Positions 37,569 to 46,565 of a stretch of DNA of 63,114 nucleotides are shown in pieces. Location of the stretch: positions 27,501 to 90,614 of the forward strand of contig CACOTF010000003.1 in assembly GCA_902630065.1 (NCBI GenBank), given 5' to 3'. The notes under the pieces are model-generated. The model was not told where the DNA came from, did no database searches, and worked only from the letters and a program-made list of their open reading frames with translations. This DNA is from an uncultured Pelagibacteraceae bacterium (lineage in GTDB: Bacteria > Pseudomonadota > Alphaproteobacteria > Pelagibacterales > Pelagibacteraceae). Both the position numbers and the translations under genes were made by a program. Positions within the stretch are counted from its first letter, which is position 1; the number at the start of each line of letters is the position of its first letter.

Positions 37569-37592
37569 AATATTGATATTGCTGTTAAACAA
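37569..37592 (-). repeat. 24-bp perfect inverted repeat, copy 2 at the frameshift
   Basis: The exact reverse complement of 36714-36737. It sits where the N-terminal frame of the broken glycosyltransferase gives way to the C-terminal frame. Its reading differs from copy 1 because it lies in the opposite orientation relative to the gene. Confidence 0.85.
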
Positions 37593-37851
37593 CTTATTTT
37601 ATTATTACTTGCAAAACTATAGTTATATCCATTCAAAAGATTAATATTAAATTTTATTTTTTTATTCATTTCATTATCAAAGTATTTTTTTGTAGAAAGA
37701 TTACTTTCATACATTACATCTAAGCTAATTTTTTTTGATACACTCAATTTTTTTATCAATGGTGTTTGATACTGTATTGGATGCGAAAGGATATATAAAA
37801 TTTTTTTTTTCATTATAAGATAAATATTTGTAACAACGTCTATTTAAGGAT

Positions 37852-38580
37852 ATGGTTAATTATATGGATGAAATATATAAAAAATATTCTGAAATTTCAA
37901 ATTGTTCAAGAGAATACGATAATATTAATCAATTGCATCATTATTACGAATTAGAGATGAAAAAATTTAAAAAATTAAATAACCTTAGAATTTTAGAAGT
38001 AGGTTTTGGGAATGCTAGTTTTATAAATTGGTGTGAAAAAAAACAATATGAAATTTATGGTTATGAAATCGACGAAAAATTTTACAACAATGCAAAAAAA
38101 AAGTACAAAAATATATATTTTGGAGAAAGAAATAATATTCATCAAGTAATAGACCAAAAGTTTGACTTAATTGTATGTTTTGACGTAATAGAGCATGTAA
38201 ATAAAGAAGATTTAACAAAATTTATAAAAGATTTAAAATTAATGTTAAATAGTAATGGAAAAATATTATTTAGATTTCCTAATGGAAATAGTGAAGCTGG
38301 TTTATATTATTTTAATTCAGACCTAACACATTACAGTTTTTTAAATAAGGGATCTTTAAAAATGATTTGTGATTCTCTCAGTTTAAGGTTGGTAAGCTGT
38401 GAAAATATGGCAAGAGTAAAATTATTTAATTCTTTAAAAGGCAAATTATTTGGAAGATTAAGTTATATTTTAAGAGATTTTATAGAAATTTTTAAAGGTT
38501 ATTTGTACAATAATGAAAGAATTCCTCTAGATCCAAATTTGGTTGCAGTTGTTGAAAAAAACGAACTAAAGGATGTTTGA
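37852..38580 (+). CDS. Class I SAM-dependent methyltransferase (Methyltransf_23-like)
   Basis: A 242-residue methyltransferase. Motif I is LRILEVGFGNASF (about 44-56), with DLIVCFDVIEHV as the motif II region typical of UbiG/Methyltransf_23 enzymes. A histidine-containing SDLTHYSFLNKGSLK segment, common in glycan methyltransferases of this branch, follows. The ATG at 37852 is used; a second ATG lies at codon 5. It overlaps the ligase gene by 8 bases. Divergent from the broken GT with about 38 bases between. Confidence 0.8.
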   Translation: MVNYMDEIYKKYSEISNCSREYDNINQLHHYYELEMKKFKKLNNLRILEVGFGNASFINWCEKKQYEIYGYEIDEKFYNNAKKKYKNIYFGERNNIHQVIDQKFDLIVCFDVIEHVNKEDLTKFIKDLKLMLNSNGKILFRFPNGNSEAGLYYFNSDLTHYSFLNKGSLKMICDSLSLRLVSCENMARVKLFNSLKGKLFGRLSYILRDFIEIFKGYLYNNERIPLDPNLVAVVEKNELKDV

Positions 38581-40168
38581 AAATTACTCAAATATATTAT
38601 TTAGAAATATAATTATTTTATTTCCAATTATTTGGTCCTTCGGACCCGCAATACAAGATATTTTAATAACTATAATAGCAATATTTTTTGTAATTAGTTC
38701 TTTGAAAAATAAAGATTATAATTTTTTAAACGACAGATTATCTTTAGTTTTAATTTGTTTTTTTTCATCAATAATCTTTTCGTCAATTTTTTCTATAAAT
38801 CCCGAAAATTCGTTGATTAAATCATCGGCTTACATAAGATATTTATTATTTTTCTTTGCTATAAATTATCTACTTAATTTTAATAGAAATGATTTTAAAA
38901 AATTTTTTATTATCAATATTATTTTTCTAATTTTTTTATCACTAGATATTTTTTACCAGGCTTATCTAGGTGTAGATATTTTTGGATTACGAAGCGGAAT
39001 GGATGGTATGCGTAATTCTGGCTTTTTTGGAGATGAATGGATAGCAGGTAGTTTTACAGTAAAAGTATTCTTTTTAACTATAATTTTTTTTTTAATATTT
39101 AAGATTAAAAAATTTTATTTTTATTCTTTTTATGTTCTTATTTTTATAACAATTTTTTTAACTGGAGAAAGAATGTCTTTAATTTTGTTTGGTTTGGGTT
39201 CATTGATTTTCTTTTTTTTATATAAGGATTTTATAAAATACAAAATTTATGGAATTTTTATACTAATTATCTCTTTTCTGTTGATAATTTCGTTTAATCC
39301 TAATGCAAGATATAGAATAATTGATCAAACTTTTTATCAACTTATTTATGGACAATCCAATAAATATCACAAATATTTTAATGTTGAAATTTTTAATATT
39401 TATCCCAGCGATCAAATAGAAATTAGGAGAGAAAACAATTTCTTAATAAACAAAAGTCCTATTATATTAGCAACTGATAATTTGCTTAATTTTGCAAATT
39501 ATATGAATGAGCATGATAAATTTGAATTAACAAGGCTAGCTTGGGATTCTTGGATACTCGCTAACAAATATTATGAAAGAATAGATTTACAAATCGAGTA
39601 TCAACGAGGAGAGAATATAGAGAAAATAAAAAATAGAATAGATGATCATATAACAAAGTATCAATTTAAAAATTTAGATAATTTAAAAATTCAAATATTT
39701 TTACCAAAAAAATTTGAATTAAAGAAAAATAGGCCAATTGTTGATACTGGTTGGGGCGCACATTTTTTAGCTGCAATAAATATTTGGTTAGATAAGCCTT
39801 TATTTGGCCATGGAATAAAAACTTTCAGAGAATTATGTAGCTATGAAAAATATAAGACTATTTCTAAGATGGATGAATTCCGATGTTCTACACATCCTCA
39901 TAACTTTTATTTTGAGCTTTTGGCAGAGACTGGCATTGTAAGTTTGATCTTCCTAATTTTTGCATTTTTAATAATATTAAAAAAATCAAATATTATAAAA
40001 AATAAGTATTCTGGTTTTTATTTTATTATTCTAGTCTTGATAATTTGGCCTTTGGGCACAACAGGAAGTTTTTTTAATAATCATAACGCTGGTATATTTT
40101 GGTTTATAATATCTTTATCATATTATACTTTTAGGAATAAAAAATTACTTTTTAAACTTAACGATTAA
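38573..40168 (+). CDS. O-antigen ligase/polymerase-like membrane protein (WaaL/Wzy_C family)
   Basis: A 531-residue polytopic protein. About nine helices precede a large periplasmic loop (about 245-395), which ends with LAAINIWLDKPLFGHG and the conserved THPHNFYFELLAETG segment, the family's HxHNxxLxxxxExG signature, followed by two or three helices. TGERMSL is the conserved arginine motif before the loop. Proteins of this family ligate undecaprenyl-linked O-antigen to lipid A-core or polymerise repeats. It overlaps the convergent methyltransferase by 24 bases. Ligase and polymerase cannot be separated by sequence alone. Confidence 0.85.
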   Translation: MFENYSNILFRNIIILFPIIWSFGPAIQDILITIIAIFFVISSLKNKDYNFLNDRLSLVLICFFSSIIFSSIFSINPENSLIKSSAYIRYLLFFFAINYLLNFNRNDFKKFFIINIIFLIFLSLDIFYQAYLGVDIFGLRSGMDGMRNSGFFGDEWIAGSFTVKVFFLTIIFFLIFKIKKFYFYSFYVLIFITIFLTGERMSLILFGLGSLIFFFLYKDFIKYKIYGIFILIISFLLIISFNPNARYRIIDQTFYQLIYGQSNKYHKYFNVEIFNIYPSDQIEIRRENNFLINKSPIILATDNLLNFANYMNEHDKFELTRLAWDSWILANKYYERIDLQIEYQRGENIEKIKNRIDDHITKYQFKNLDNLKIQIFLPKKFELKKNRPIVDTGWGAHFLAAINIWLDKPLFGHGIKTFRELCSYEKYKTISKMDEFRCSTHPHNFYFELLAETGIVSLIFLIFAFLIILKKSNIIKNKYSGFYFIILVLIIWPLGTTGSFFNNHNAGIFWFIISLSYYTFRNKKLLFKLND

Positions 40169-40945
40169 AAACCATCCAAATTTTTTTTTTAAATATTTGT
40201 CAAGTTTTGAATTTTTTTTTACACCTGGAAAAATTCTTGCTGCCATATAGTCGATTTCAATTTTGATATTTTTAAAACCTATTTTAGTTAAAAGCTTTTT
40301 CATATCATTCTTAGTATAGTGCTTGTGATAATAACCATCTGTAAAATATTTTTGAACAGTCTCAAGATTATATCCCTGAAAAATTTTAAATTTCCCAAAC
40401 AAATAATACATTCCTAAACAATAATACCTTAATGAATGCTTATTATAAACCATCACAAAAGAACTGCCTCCCTTTTTTAATACTCTAAAAATATTAATAA
40501 AAATTTTTTCTGGATTGGCACTATGATGTATTACACCCCATGAGTAAATATAATCAAAGTATTCCTTATCAAAATTCAGTTTTTCAGCATCCATTCTGCT
40601 AATTTTAATTTTTTTTTTTGAATGGAGTTTGATGTTTTGTTTTGCACCTTTGATTGATACTTCTGATATATCTATGGCAAAAAGTTTCTTTGAAAATTTA
40701 GCTAGATAAATTGATGAAGTTCCCCAGCCACAGCCCAAGTCAAGAACAGTTTTGTTTTTTAAATAATTTTTTTTTAGTAAATTTTGAAATTTTTTTTTAA
40801 GATAGGGATTAGTGTTTAAATATTTCTTATTTAATATTCCAAAACCTTTTTTTTGTTTTACAATTCTATCTTTTTTATTTAAATCCCAATCAATATAAGT
40901 CATAGGATTGTTGTTCCACCAATTTTTGTTTTCAAAATTAATCAT
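40145..40945 (-). CDS. Class I SAM-dependent methyltransferase
   Basis: A 266-residue methyltransferase. Motif I is VLDLGCGWGTSS (67-78), followed by FAIDISEVS, and the motif II region is FDYIYSWGVIHH, which is typical of Methyltransf_11/UbiE-like proteins. The first 25 residues (NWWNNNPMTYIDWD) are found in relatives that sit in polysaccharide clusters. It overlaps the aldo/keto reductase gene by 8 bases, so these two are one transcription unit reading leftward. Confidence 0.8.
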   Translation of the reverse strand: MINFENKNWWNNNPMTYIDWDLNKKDRIVKQKKGFGILNKKYLNTNPYLKKKFQNLLKKNYLKNKTVLDLGCGWGTSSIYLAKFSKKLFAIDISEVSIKGAKQNIKLHSKKKIKISRMDAEKLNFDKEYFDYIYSWGVIHHSANPEKIFINIFRVLKKGGSSFVMVYNKHSLRYYCLGMYYLFGKFKIFQGYNLETVQKYFTDGYYHKHYTKNDMKKLLTKIGFKNIKIEIDYMAARIFPGVKKNSKLDKYLKKKFGWFLIVKFKK

Positions 40946-41804
40946 TAATTATATTTAATATAGATCGATCTTTATTTATCAACTCCATAAATAATACAAT
41001 CTCATCAATTCTATCTTTTTTAGAAGTATTAATCAGTGTAATAGAGTTTTTTTCTACACTTATATTATTCAATAAATTAAATAATCTATAATTTTGTATA
41101 TTTGTTATTTCTTTAAACTTGTCAAACTTTGGTAAATTATTATCAAATGTTTGATTTAATCCATAAAATACAAACTTTTTTCCTGATATGTTGTATTTTT
41201 GTTTTAGAAATTTGTAATTATTTCTGTCAAAAGAATTTTCAATTTGAATTAAATCAAATCTATTTAATAATTCCTGATCAAAAATAATTTCAGAATTTAA
41301 TGATATGCCTATATATTTCAGATGGCCCTTTTCTTTTTCTTTTTCTAAAATTTCTGTATATTTTTTAATTTCATTTACATTATTTATATTATGTAAAAAT
41401 ATACTATCTATATAATTTGTGTTCAATTCACTAAGATATTTCTTAACAATATTTTTTGCTATTTTTTCGTTATATTCTATTTTTTTTGTTGTAGATAAAT
41501 TTGGTAAAAAATATTTTATTAATTTTTTTATAAAATTAAAATTTGGTATAATTTTTCTATATTTTGTTATTTTATTATTTTCAATTTCACCTATTTTTGT
41601 TGATAAAAATATTTTAGACCTATCTTTATTGCTTATAAATTCTCTAAAAACCTTATGACAATTACCATCTCCATATGATGGAGATAAATCAAAATGAGTT
41701 ATATTTTTTGAGTAAATATAATTTAATAATTCTAATGATTGATCAAAATTTATTTGTCCTCCAATTTTTGAACATCCAAAACCTAAATTATGTCTAAAAT
41801 TCAT
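40938..41804 (-). CDS. Aldo/keto reductase
   Basis: A 288-residue AKR with the complete catalytic tetrad D39, Y44, K70 and H138 (in HFDLSPSYGDG, LSTKIG and IFLHNI). It reduces a carbonyl with NAD(P)H; the likely partner is a keto-sugar or aldehyde made by other enzymes of the island. The end is somewhat short of the usual 300-330 residues, with a compressed C-terminal loop. It diverges from the PhyH-like gene at 41841 with 36 bases between. Confidence 0.8.
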   Translation of the reverse strand: MNFRHNLGFGCSKIGGQINFDQSLELLNYIYSKNITHFDLSPSYGDGNCHKVFREFISNKDRSKIFLSTKIGEIENNKITKYRKIIPNFNFIKKLIKYFLPNLSTTKKIEYNEKIAKNIVKKYLSELNTNYIDSIFLHNINNVNEIKKYTEILEKEKEKGHLKYIGISLNSEIIFDQELLNRFDLIQIENSFDRNNYKFLKQKYNISGKKFVFYGLNQTFDNNLPKFDKFKEITNIQNYRLFNLLNNISVEKNSITLINTSKKDRIDEIVLFMELINKDRSILNIIND

Positions 41805-41840
41805 TGTATTTATTTATTTTCATTGTATTGATAATTTTGA

Positions 41841-42674
41841 ATGATAAGAAATTTTAATAAGTTTATAAGTGGAGAGTACACCATCTCTTATTTATTTGGA
41901 AGATTAGATTTTTATAAAAAAATTCTTCAATTTAAAAATAAAATAAACAATAGTAAAAAACCACCAAAATATTTTAGTAGAAAAATAGTATTTAAAGATA
42001 AAAACGAAAAAATTGTAAAAGAATTAGCTAACCAAGGTTTCTATGCTGGCATAAGGTTAAACAATTTCACAGTAAAAAAAATTTTATCTATAATTAAGAA
42101 ATTAAGAGTGTTCCATACAGACAAAGATGGAACAGTATATGCAAAATTTAAAAAACCTATTTATTTAAAAAATAGAGCAATACAAATTCCTAGAGCCTAT
42201 ATTGAAAAAGTTAATCAAATTTCAGAAATTAGAAAACTATCAAGAGACTTCAAATGCAAAGATATTTTTTATAAATACTTTGGTTATTACCCTAAAACTA
42301 CTAATGCAATAATATTAGTAAACTATCCTATAAAAATGAAAGTAGAAAATAGGCTAGAGTTTGAAACAGTTAAATATCATTATGATATGGAGTCTCCAAA
42401 CTCTTTATATTTTAGTTATTATCTTTGCGATGTAGATCAAAATAATGCCCCTCATGCTTTAATAAAAAAAACTCATAAAAATAAACCTCTTAAATTTGTT
42501 TTAAAAAGCGCGATGGTAGATAACGATAAGATATTTAAATATTACAAAAAAAAAGATGAAGTAATTTTAATGTTAAAAAAAGGTGAGGGATTTATTGAAG
42601 ATGCATCGATTTATCATAAGAATTTCCCAGCAAGAAATAAAATTAGATTGATGCTGCAAATAAGATACTATTAA
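41841..42674 (+). CDS. PhyH-like Fe(II)/2-oxoglutarate-dependent dioxygenase
   Basis: A 277-residue protein. The iron facial triad can be read as H180 and D182 (KYHYDME) with distal H259 (DASIYHK), and R269 (NKIRLML) is placed to bind 2-oxoglutarate. It resembles phytanoyl-CoA dioxygenase-type hydroxylases. It probably hydroxylates a sugar, lipid or amino-sugar substituent in the cytoplasm. It lies 4 bases before the asparagine-synthase-like gene, so the two are likely one unit. Confidence 0.75.
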   Translation: MIRNFNKFISGEYTISYLFGRLDFYKKILQFKNKINNSKKPPKYFSRKIVFKDKNEKIVKELANQGFYAGIRLNNFTVKKILSIIKKLRVFHTDKDGTVYAKFKKPIYLKNRAIQIPRAYIEKVNQISEIRKLSRDFKCKDIFYKYFGYYPKTTNAIILVNYPIKMKVENRLEFETVKYHYDMESPNSLYFSYYLCDVDQNNAPHALIKKTHKNKPLKFVLKSAMVDNDKIFKYYKKKDEVILMLKKGEGFIEDASIYHKNFPARNKIRLMLQIRYY

Positions 42675-42678
42675 ATTT

Positions 42679-44430
42679 ATGTGTGGTATAGCATTTATCT
42701 TATCAAAAAAAAATTCTGAAATACCAAAAAATTTATCTGAACATTTTATAAATTATTTATATGATAGAGGTCCTGATAATCAGAACTACTATTCAAAAAA
42801 AAATTTTTCTTTAATATCTACAAGGCTATCAATAATTGACACAGACAAAAGATCAAACCAGCCTTTGTTTTCTCATTGTGAAAATTATATTATCATATTT
42901 AATGGCATGATTTATAATTATAGAGATTTAAAAAATAATCATTTAAAAGATTTTAAATTTATCTCGGACTCTGATACAGAAGTTATTTTAAACCTATATA
43001 TCAAGTATGGCAATAATTGTGCGAAATATCTTGATGGAATGTTCTCATTTATAATTTATGACAAGAAAAAAAATGAATTTTTCATATCTAGAGATAAAAC
43101 AGGAATTAAGCCTCTATATTATTATTCAGATGATAACTATTTTATATTTTCCTCAAGTTTTAGAAGTTTATTGAATTTTTCAAAAAAAAATATCTCAAAT
43201 AAAGGATTAATTAATTATTTTAATTTTGGTTACTCCTTAGAGCCAAATACCATAATAGATGATATAAAAATTTTTCCTAATTCCTATTTTGCAGAGATTA
43301 AAAAAAATAAAATATTCTTTAAAAAATATTTCGAATTGAAAAATTTATATTTTAAAGAAAATTATTCAAAAAAGATTAATTTGACAAAAATTGAAGACAA
43401 ACTTTTAGATTTAATAAAAAAACATACTTACTCTGATGTCCCAATATGTTTGTTTTTATCTTCTGGATTCGACTCAAATATCATTGCTTCATTTTGTAAA
43501 AAACTTAATATAAAAATAGATACTATAACTCTAAGTTTTGAAAGATTTCGAAACACTAAAGATGATGAAAGTATATATGTTAAACAGCTTAATAAAGTTT
43601 ATAAATTTAATAACAAAGTAATTTATGTAAAAGATGATGAATTATTAGATTTAAAAAAAAAATTTGATAAAATAATTGATCATCCTTCAACTGATGGATT
43701 TAATACATTTTTAATTTGTCATTTCGCCAAAAAGTATGGTTACAAAGTAGCAATATCCGGGTTAGGAGGTGATGAGATTTTTAACACATACGGCAATTTA
43801 TCAAAAATTAGAATAATTAAGAGTATCTCTAAAATTACAAATTTTTTTTATTTTACCAAAATAATAAAATTTTTTTTAACTAAAATTAATCTTAATAAAA
43901 AATTACAAAATATTTTTCAAAAAGATTTAAGAGACTTATCTTTATATATTTTTTCTAGATCATTATTTATAGAAAATGAAATAAATTCTATTATAAAAAA
44001 CAACTTAAATATCGATGTACCACATTTCGTTGATAATGAAAATTTACATTCAGAGTATCACGTTAAAGAAAAACTGATTGAAAAAAAAATTTCTTACTAC
44101 GAAAGCAACATATATATGAAAAATCAGTTACTTAGAGATAGTGATTGGGCATCAATGTCTAAATCAATAGAGTTAAGAGTTCCGTTTGCAAATAGTGAAA
44201 TAATTGATTATTTCTCAAAATACATAAACAATAAAAAAACTAGAGAAAGAATACTAAAAAATACTAATAAGCAAATATATAATATTATTAAAAATAAACC
44301 AAAAACAGGCTTTTCTATACCTATTGATGTGTTAACAAAAGAAATACAAACTAATCAAAATCCTTACAGAAATTTTTCAATTGAAATAATTAAACAATTT
44401 TTAAATCAAAATTTAAATGAATCATACTAA
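42679..44430 (+). CDS. Asparagine synthase-like glutamine amidotransferase (AsnB family)
   Basis: A 583-residue two-domain protein. The N-terminal class II amidotransferase domain begins MCGIAFI with nucleophile C2, followed by RGPDNQ and ISRDKTGIKPLYY. The C-terminal synthase domain has the pyrophosphatase loop LSSGFDSN and the GLGGDEIF motif. In surface clusters such proteins amidate uronic acids rather than make free asparagine, which is the likely role here. It overlaps the next gene by 14 bases. Confidence 0.85.
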   Translation: MCGIAFILSKKNSEIPKNLSEHFINYLYDRGPDNQNYYSKKNFSLISTRLSIIDTDKRSNQPLFSHCENYIIIFNGMIYNYRDLKNNHLKDFKFISDSDTEVILNLYIKYGNNCAKYLDGMFSFIIYDKKKNEFFISRDKTGIKPLYYYSDDNYFIFSSSFRSLLNFSKKNISNKGLINYFNFGYSLEPNTIIDDIKIFPNSYFAEIKKNKIFFKKYFELKNLYFKENYSKKINLTKIEDKLLDLIKKHTYSDVPICLFLSSGFDSNIIASFCKKLNIKIDTITLSFERFRNTKDDESIYVKQLNKVYKFNNKVIYVKDDELLDLKKKFDKIIDHPSTDGFNTFLICHFAKKYGYKVAISGLGGDEIFNTYGNLSKIRIIKSISKITNFFYFTKIIKFFLTKINLNKKLQNIFQKDLRDLSLYIFSRSLFIENEINSIIKNNLNIDVPHFVDNENLHSEYHVKEKLIEKKISYYESNIYMKNQLLRDSDWASMSKSIELRVPFANSEIIDYFSKYINNKKTRERILKNTNKQIYNIIKNKPKTGFSIPIDVLTKEIQTNQNPYRNFSIEIIKQFLNQNLNESY

Positions 44431-45805
44431 ATACTTTTTTGAAATTTATAAATTTTTATCCTATTTCTTTTTAATCTATTTTATTGGATGGTTTTCTGAA
44501 AGATATTTTTCAATCAACTTGTATTATTTTTTTATTTCTTGTTTTATTTTAATAATCTTACAATTTATAATTATTAAGAAAAAAAATTTTGTTGCAATAT
44601 TAATTATATTTTTTTTACTTGGAAATATTATAGGTCAATATAGAAATTTTTATATAAATATATGGCTTCAAAATTCATTAGAACAAGTAAAGTCCCATCC
44701 TATTGGTTTCTTTTTGTTAAAAGTTAAATGGAAATTGGAAGGTAAAAATATAGAAATTTTTTTTGATAGAGATAATCTATTAAATACATCTAAAAATATA
44801 AAGAATTTAAAAAAAAACGAAAAATTAGTTTTTTCTTTAGATTATATGCCACCATTTATTATTTATTATGATGAAGATGAAAATTTAAAAAAAAAAAAAA
44901 TATTAGATTATTCATCTAATGCTGGTGTAATTTATTCAGATAAATTGTATAACTTTATTTATTACAATTCCCAAACAGGAAATTTGCTAGAAAGAATAAA
45001 AATTGAGAATGATGAAATAAAAAAAATTTGGAGCTTAAAAGGAAATTATTTTTTTCACCATTGGGGAGACTCTTTTGAAAATAAAATATATATTCCTGGT
45101 AGAAAATATTTACAATCAGATGAGTTAAATAATGATGATTTTTATAAACGTAAAAAATGTGAAAATAAGTTTATTCATCAAGACATAATTTTTATTATCG
45201 ATTTTAAAACTGGAAAAATTATAGATGAAATAAATATATTTGATATTATTCTCAAATCTAAATTATCAAAAAAATTTAAGGATTGTATAAATCCAATTCA
45301 TTTAAATGATATTGAAATTGTAAAAAAACCAAATCAATTAAATTACCTCGAAAATTTAAATCTTGGTGATTATTTCATCTCTTTAAGAAATATTGATACC
45401 GTATTGCTTATGGACGCTAAAAATAAAGAGATCAAATGGATTTTTGATGATGAGTTAGTAATGCAACATAGTCCACAAATTACCAATAGGGGCACTTTGC
45501 TAATTTTTAATAATCAAGGATCAAAAGAAATTGAAGGACAATCAAGGATAGATGAAGTTGATATAAAAACGAAAAAAATTGTGGGAACTTTTGATGGTGT
45601 TAAAAATAAATTTTATAGTGAGAAAAGGGGAAGGATACAATATTTAAATAACAGAATATTTATTCAAGAAAGCCAATCTTCAAATCTGTTTGAAATTTTA
45701 TGCGATGACATTTACATCTCTGATAATTGTCAAAAAAAAGAAATTGTAACAATTAATTCAAAACTGAAAGATATATTTCAAAGTTTTGCTATCGACTACT
45801 TTTAA
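44417..45805 (+). CDS. Arylsulfotransferase-like membrane-anchored protein
   Basis: A 462-residue protein with about three N-terminal helices (to about residue 85), then a beta-propeller-like region. It has HLNDIEIV, GDYFISLRNIDTVLLMD, QHSPQI and QESQSSNLFEI, the pattern of the ASST (Arylsulfotran_2) family, in which a histidine in HxND and the RN motif are conserved. The family moves sulfate between phenolic donors and acceptors, or has been recruited for other glycan work. A sulfotransferase gene lies at 47845. Its end overlaps the convergent GT2 by 17 bases. Confidence 0.7.
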   Translation: MNHTKYFFEIYKFLSYFFLIYFIGWFSERYFSINLYYFFISCFILIILQFIIIKKKNFVAILIIFFLLGNIIGQYRNFYINIWLQNSLEQVKSHPIGFFLLKVKWKLEGKNIEIFFDRDNLLNTSKNIKNLKKNEKLVFSLDYMPPFIIYYDEDENLKKKKILDYSSNAGVIYSDKLYNFIYYNSQTGNLLERIKIENDEIKKIWSLKGNYFFHHWGDSFENKIYIPGRKYLQSDELNNDDFYKRKKCENKFIHQDIIFIIDFKTGKIIDEINIFDIILKSKLSKKFKDCINPIHLNDIEIVKKPNQLNYLENLNLGDYFISLRNIDTVLLMDAKNKEIKWIFDDELVMQHSPQITNRGTLLIFNNQGSKEIEGQSRIDEVDIKTKKIVGTFDGVKNKFYSEKRGRIQYLNNRIFIQESQSSNLFEILCDDIYISDNCQKKEIVTINSKLKDIFQSFAIDYF

Positions 45806-46565
45806 AATAAATTAAAAATTGTGAAATTTTTCTTAAATTTTTTAATAACAATACAATTATGCCTTTATTAAGATTTTTCTTTATTATTGCATAATCTTCA
45901 GTCATTTTTTTTATAATATTTTTCAATGATTTATTACTATTACCACCCAAAGCCATATTGACAAAATTTTTATCGAAATAAAAAGGTTTATTATTTTCAT
46001 TTTTAATTGCTCTTAATAAATAATCATAATCAGATGAAACTCTATAATTTTCATTATAAAAACCTATTTCATTAATTAATTCTTTTTTAATAAACACTGT
46101 GGGATGTGGTGGCATCCATCCAAAATTTATTTTCTTTTCTAGTTTTTTTCTATTTTTATAACCACTTCGATTATCTGACTTCCAAAATCTAATATTTTTT
46201 TTATTTGATACATAGGTTAAATCCGCATAAAAAAAATTTATATCTTCACTTCGGAAACAATCAACCATTTCTAATACGCAATCTTCATATGCAAAAATAT
46301 CATCAGAGTGTAAGAAACCAATAATTTCTCCATTTGCCATTTTCAATCCTTTATTAAATGCATTTGCTATTCCACTATCTTTCTCACTTACAAATTTTGT
46401 ATTTTTATTAGAATATTTTTTTAAAATATTAATAGTTTCATCTGAGGATCGATTGTCTACATGTACCATTTCTATATTTTTATAGGTTTGACTTTCGATT
46501 GACTGAAGAGTTTTTTCTAATGTTTTTTCTGAATTAGAAGTAAGAGTAATAATACTAACCAGCAT
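45789..46565 (-). CDS. Family 2 glycosyltransferase
   Basis: A 258-residue GT-A enzyme. Motifs are IITLTSNSEKTL, HVDNRSSDET and the metal-binding HSDD. It includes the FGWMPPHPTVFIKKELI segment characteristic of the WcaA-like GT2 branch found in capsule and colanic-acid-type clusters. It overlaps gmd by 11 bases on the same strand, consistent with a transferase for a GDP-sugar derived from Gmd (inference). Confidence 0.85.
   Translation of the reverse strand: MLVSIITLTSNSEKTLEKTLQSIESQTYKNIEMVHVDNRSSDETINILKKYSNKNTKFVSEKDSGIANAFNKGLKMANGEIIGFLHSDDIFAYEDCVLEMVDCFRSEDINFFYADLTYVSNKKNIRFWKSDNRSGYKNRKKLEKKINFGWMPPHPTVFIKKELINEIGFYNENYRVSSDYDYLLRAIKNENNKPFYFDKNFVNMALGGNSNKSLKNIIKKMTEDYAIIKKNLNKGIIVLLLKNLRKISQFLIYFKSSR

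Larger units (their letters stand above)
36696..37813 (-). pseudogene. Family 4 glycosyltransferase broken by a frameshift
   Basis: Two frames together make one GT-B protein. The N-terminal piece (37550-37813) begins with the ILSHPIQYQTPL motif, typical of this GT branch, and runs into a stop after about 87 residues. The rest, in another frame, runs from about 37592 to 36696 and holds the VHGYENLSKIF region, RRKNPEILLKAY and the donor glutamates in PSEEENWGLVINE, ending IDIAVKQLEKIL. Adding a single A in the AAAA run near 37605 would restore one frame. One copy of a 24-bp perfect inverted repeat lies right at the switch. It is a sequencing error, a phase-variable or decaying gene, or a rearrangement product. 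Confidence 0.75.
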
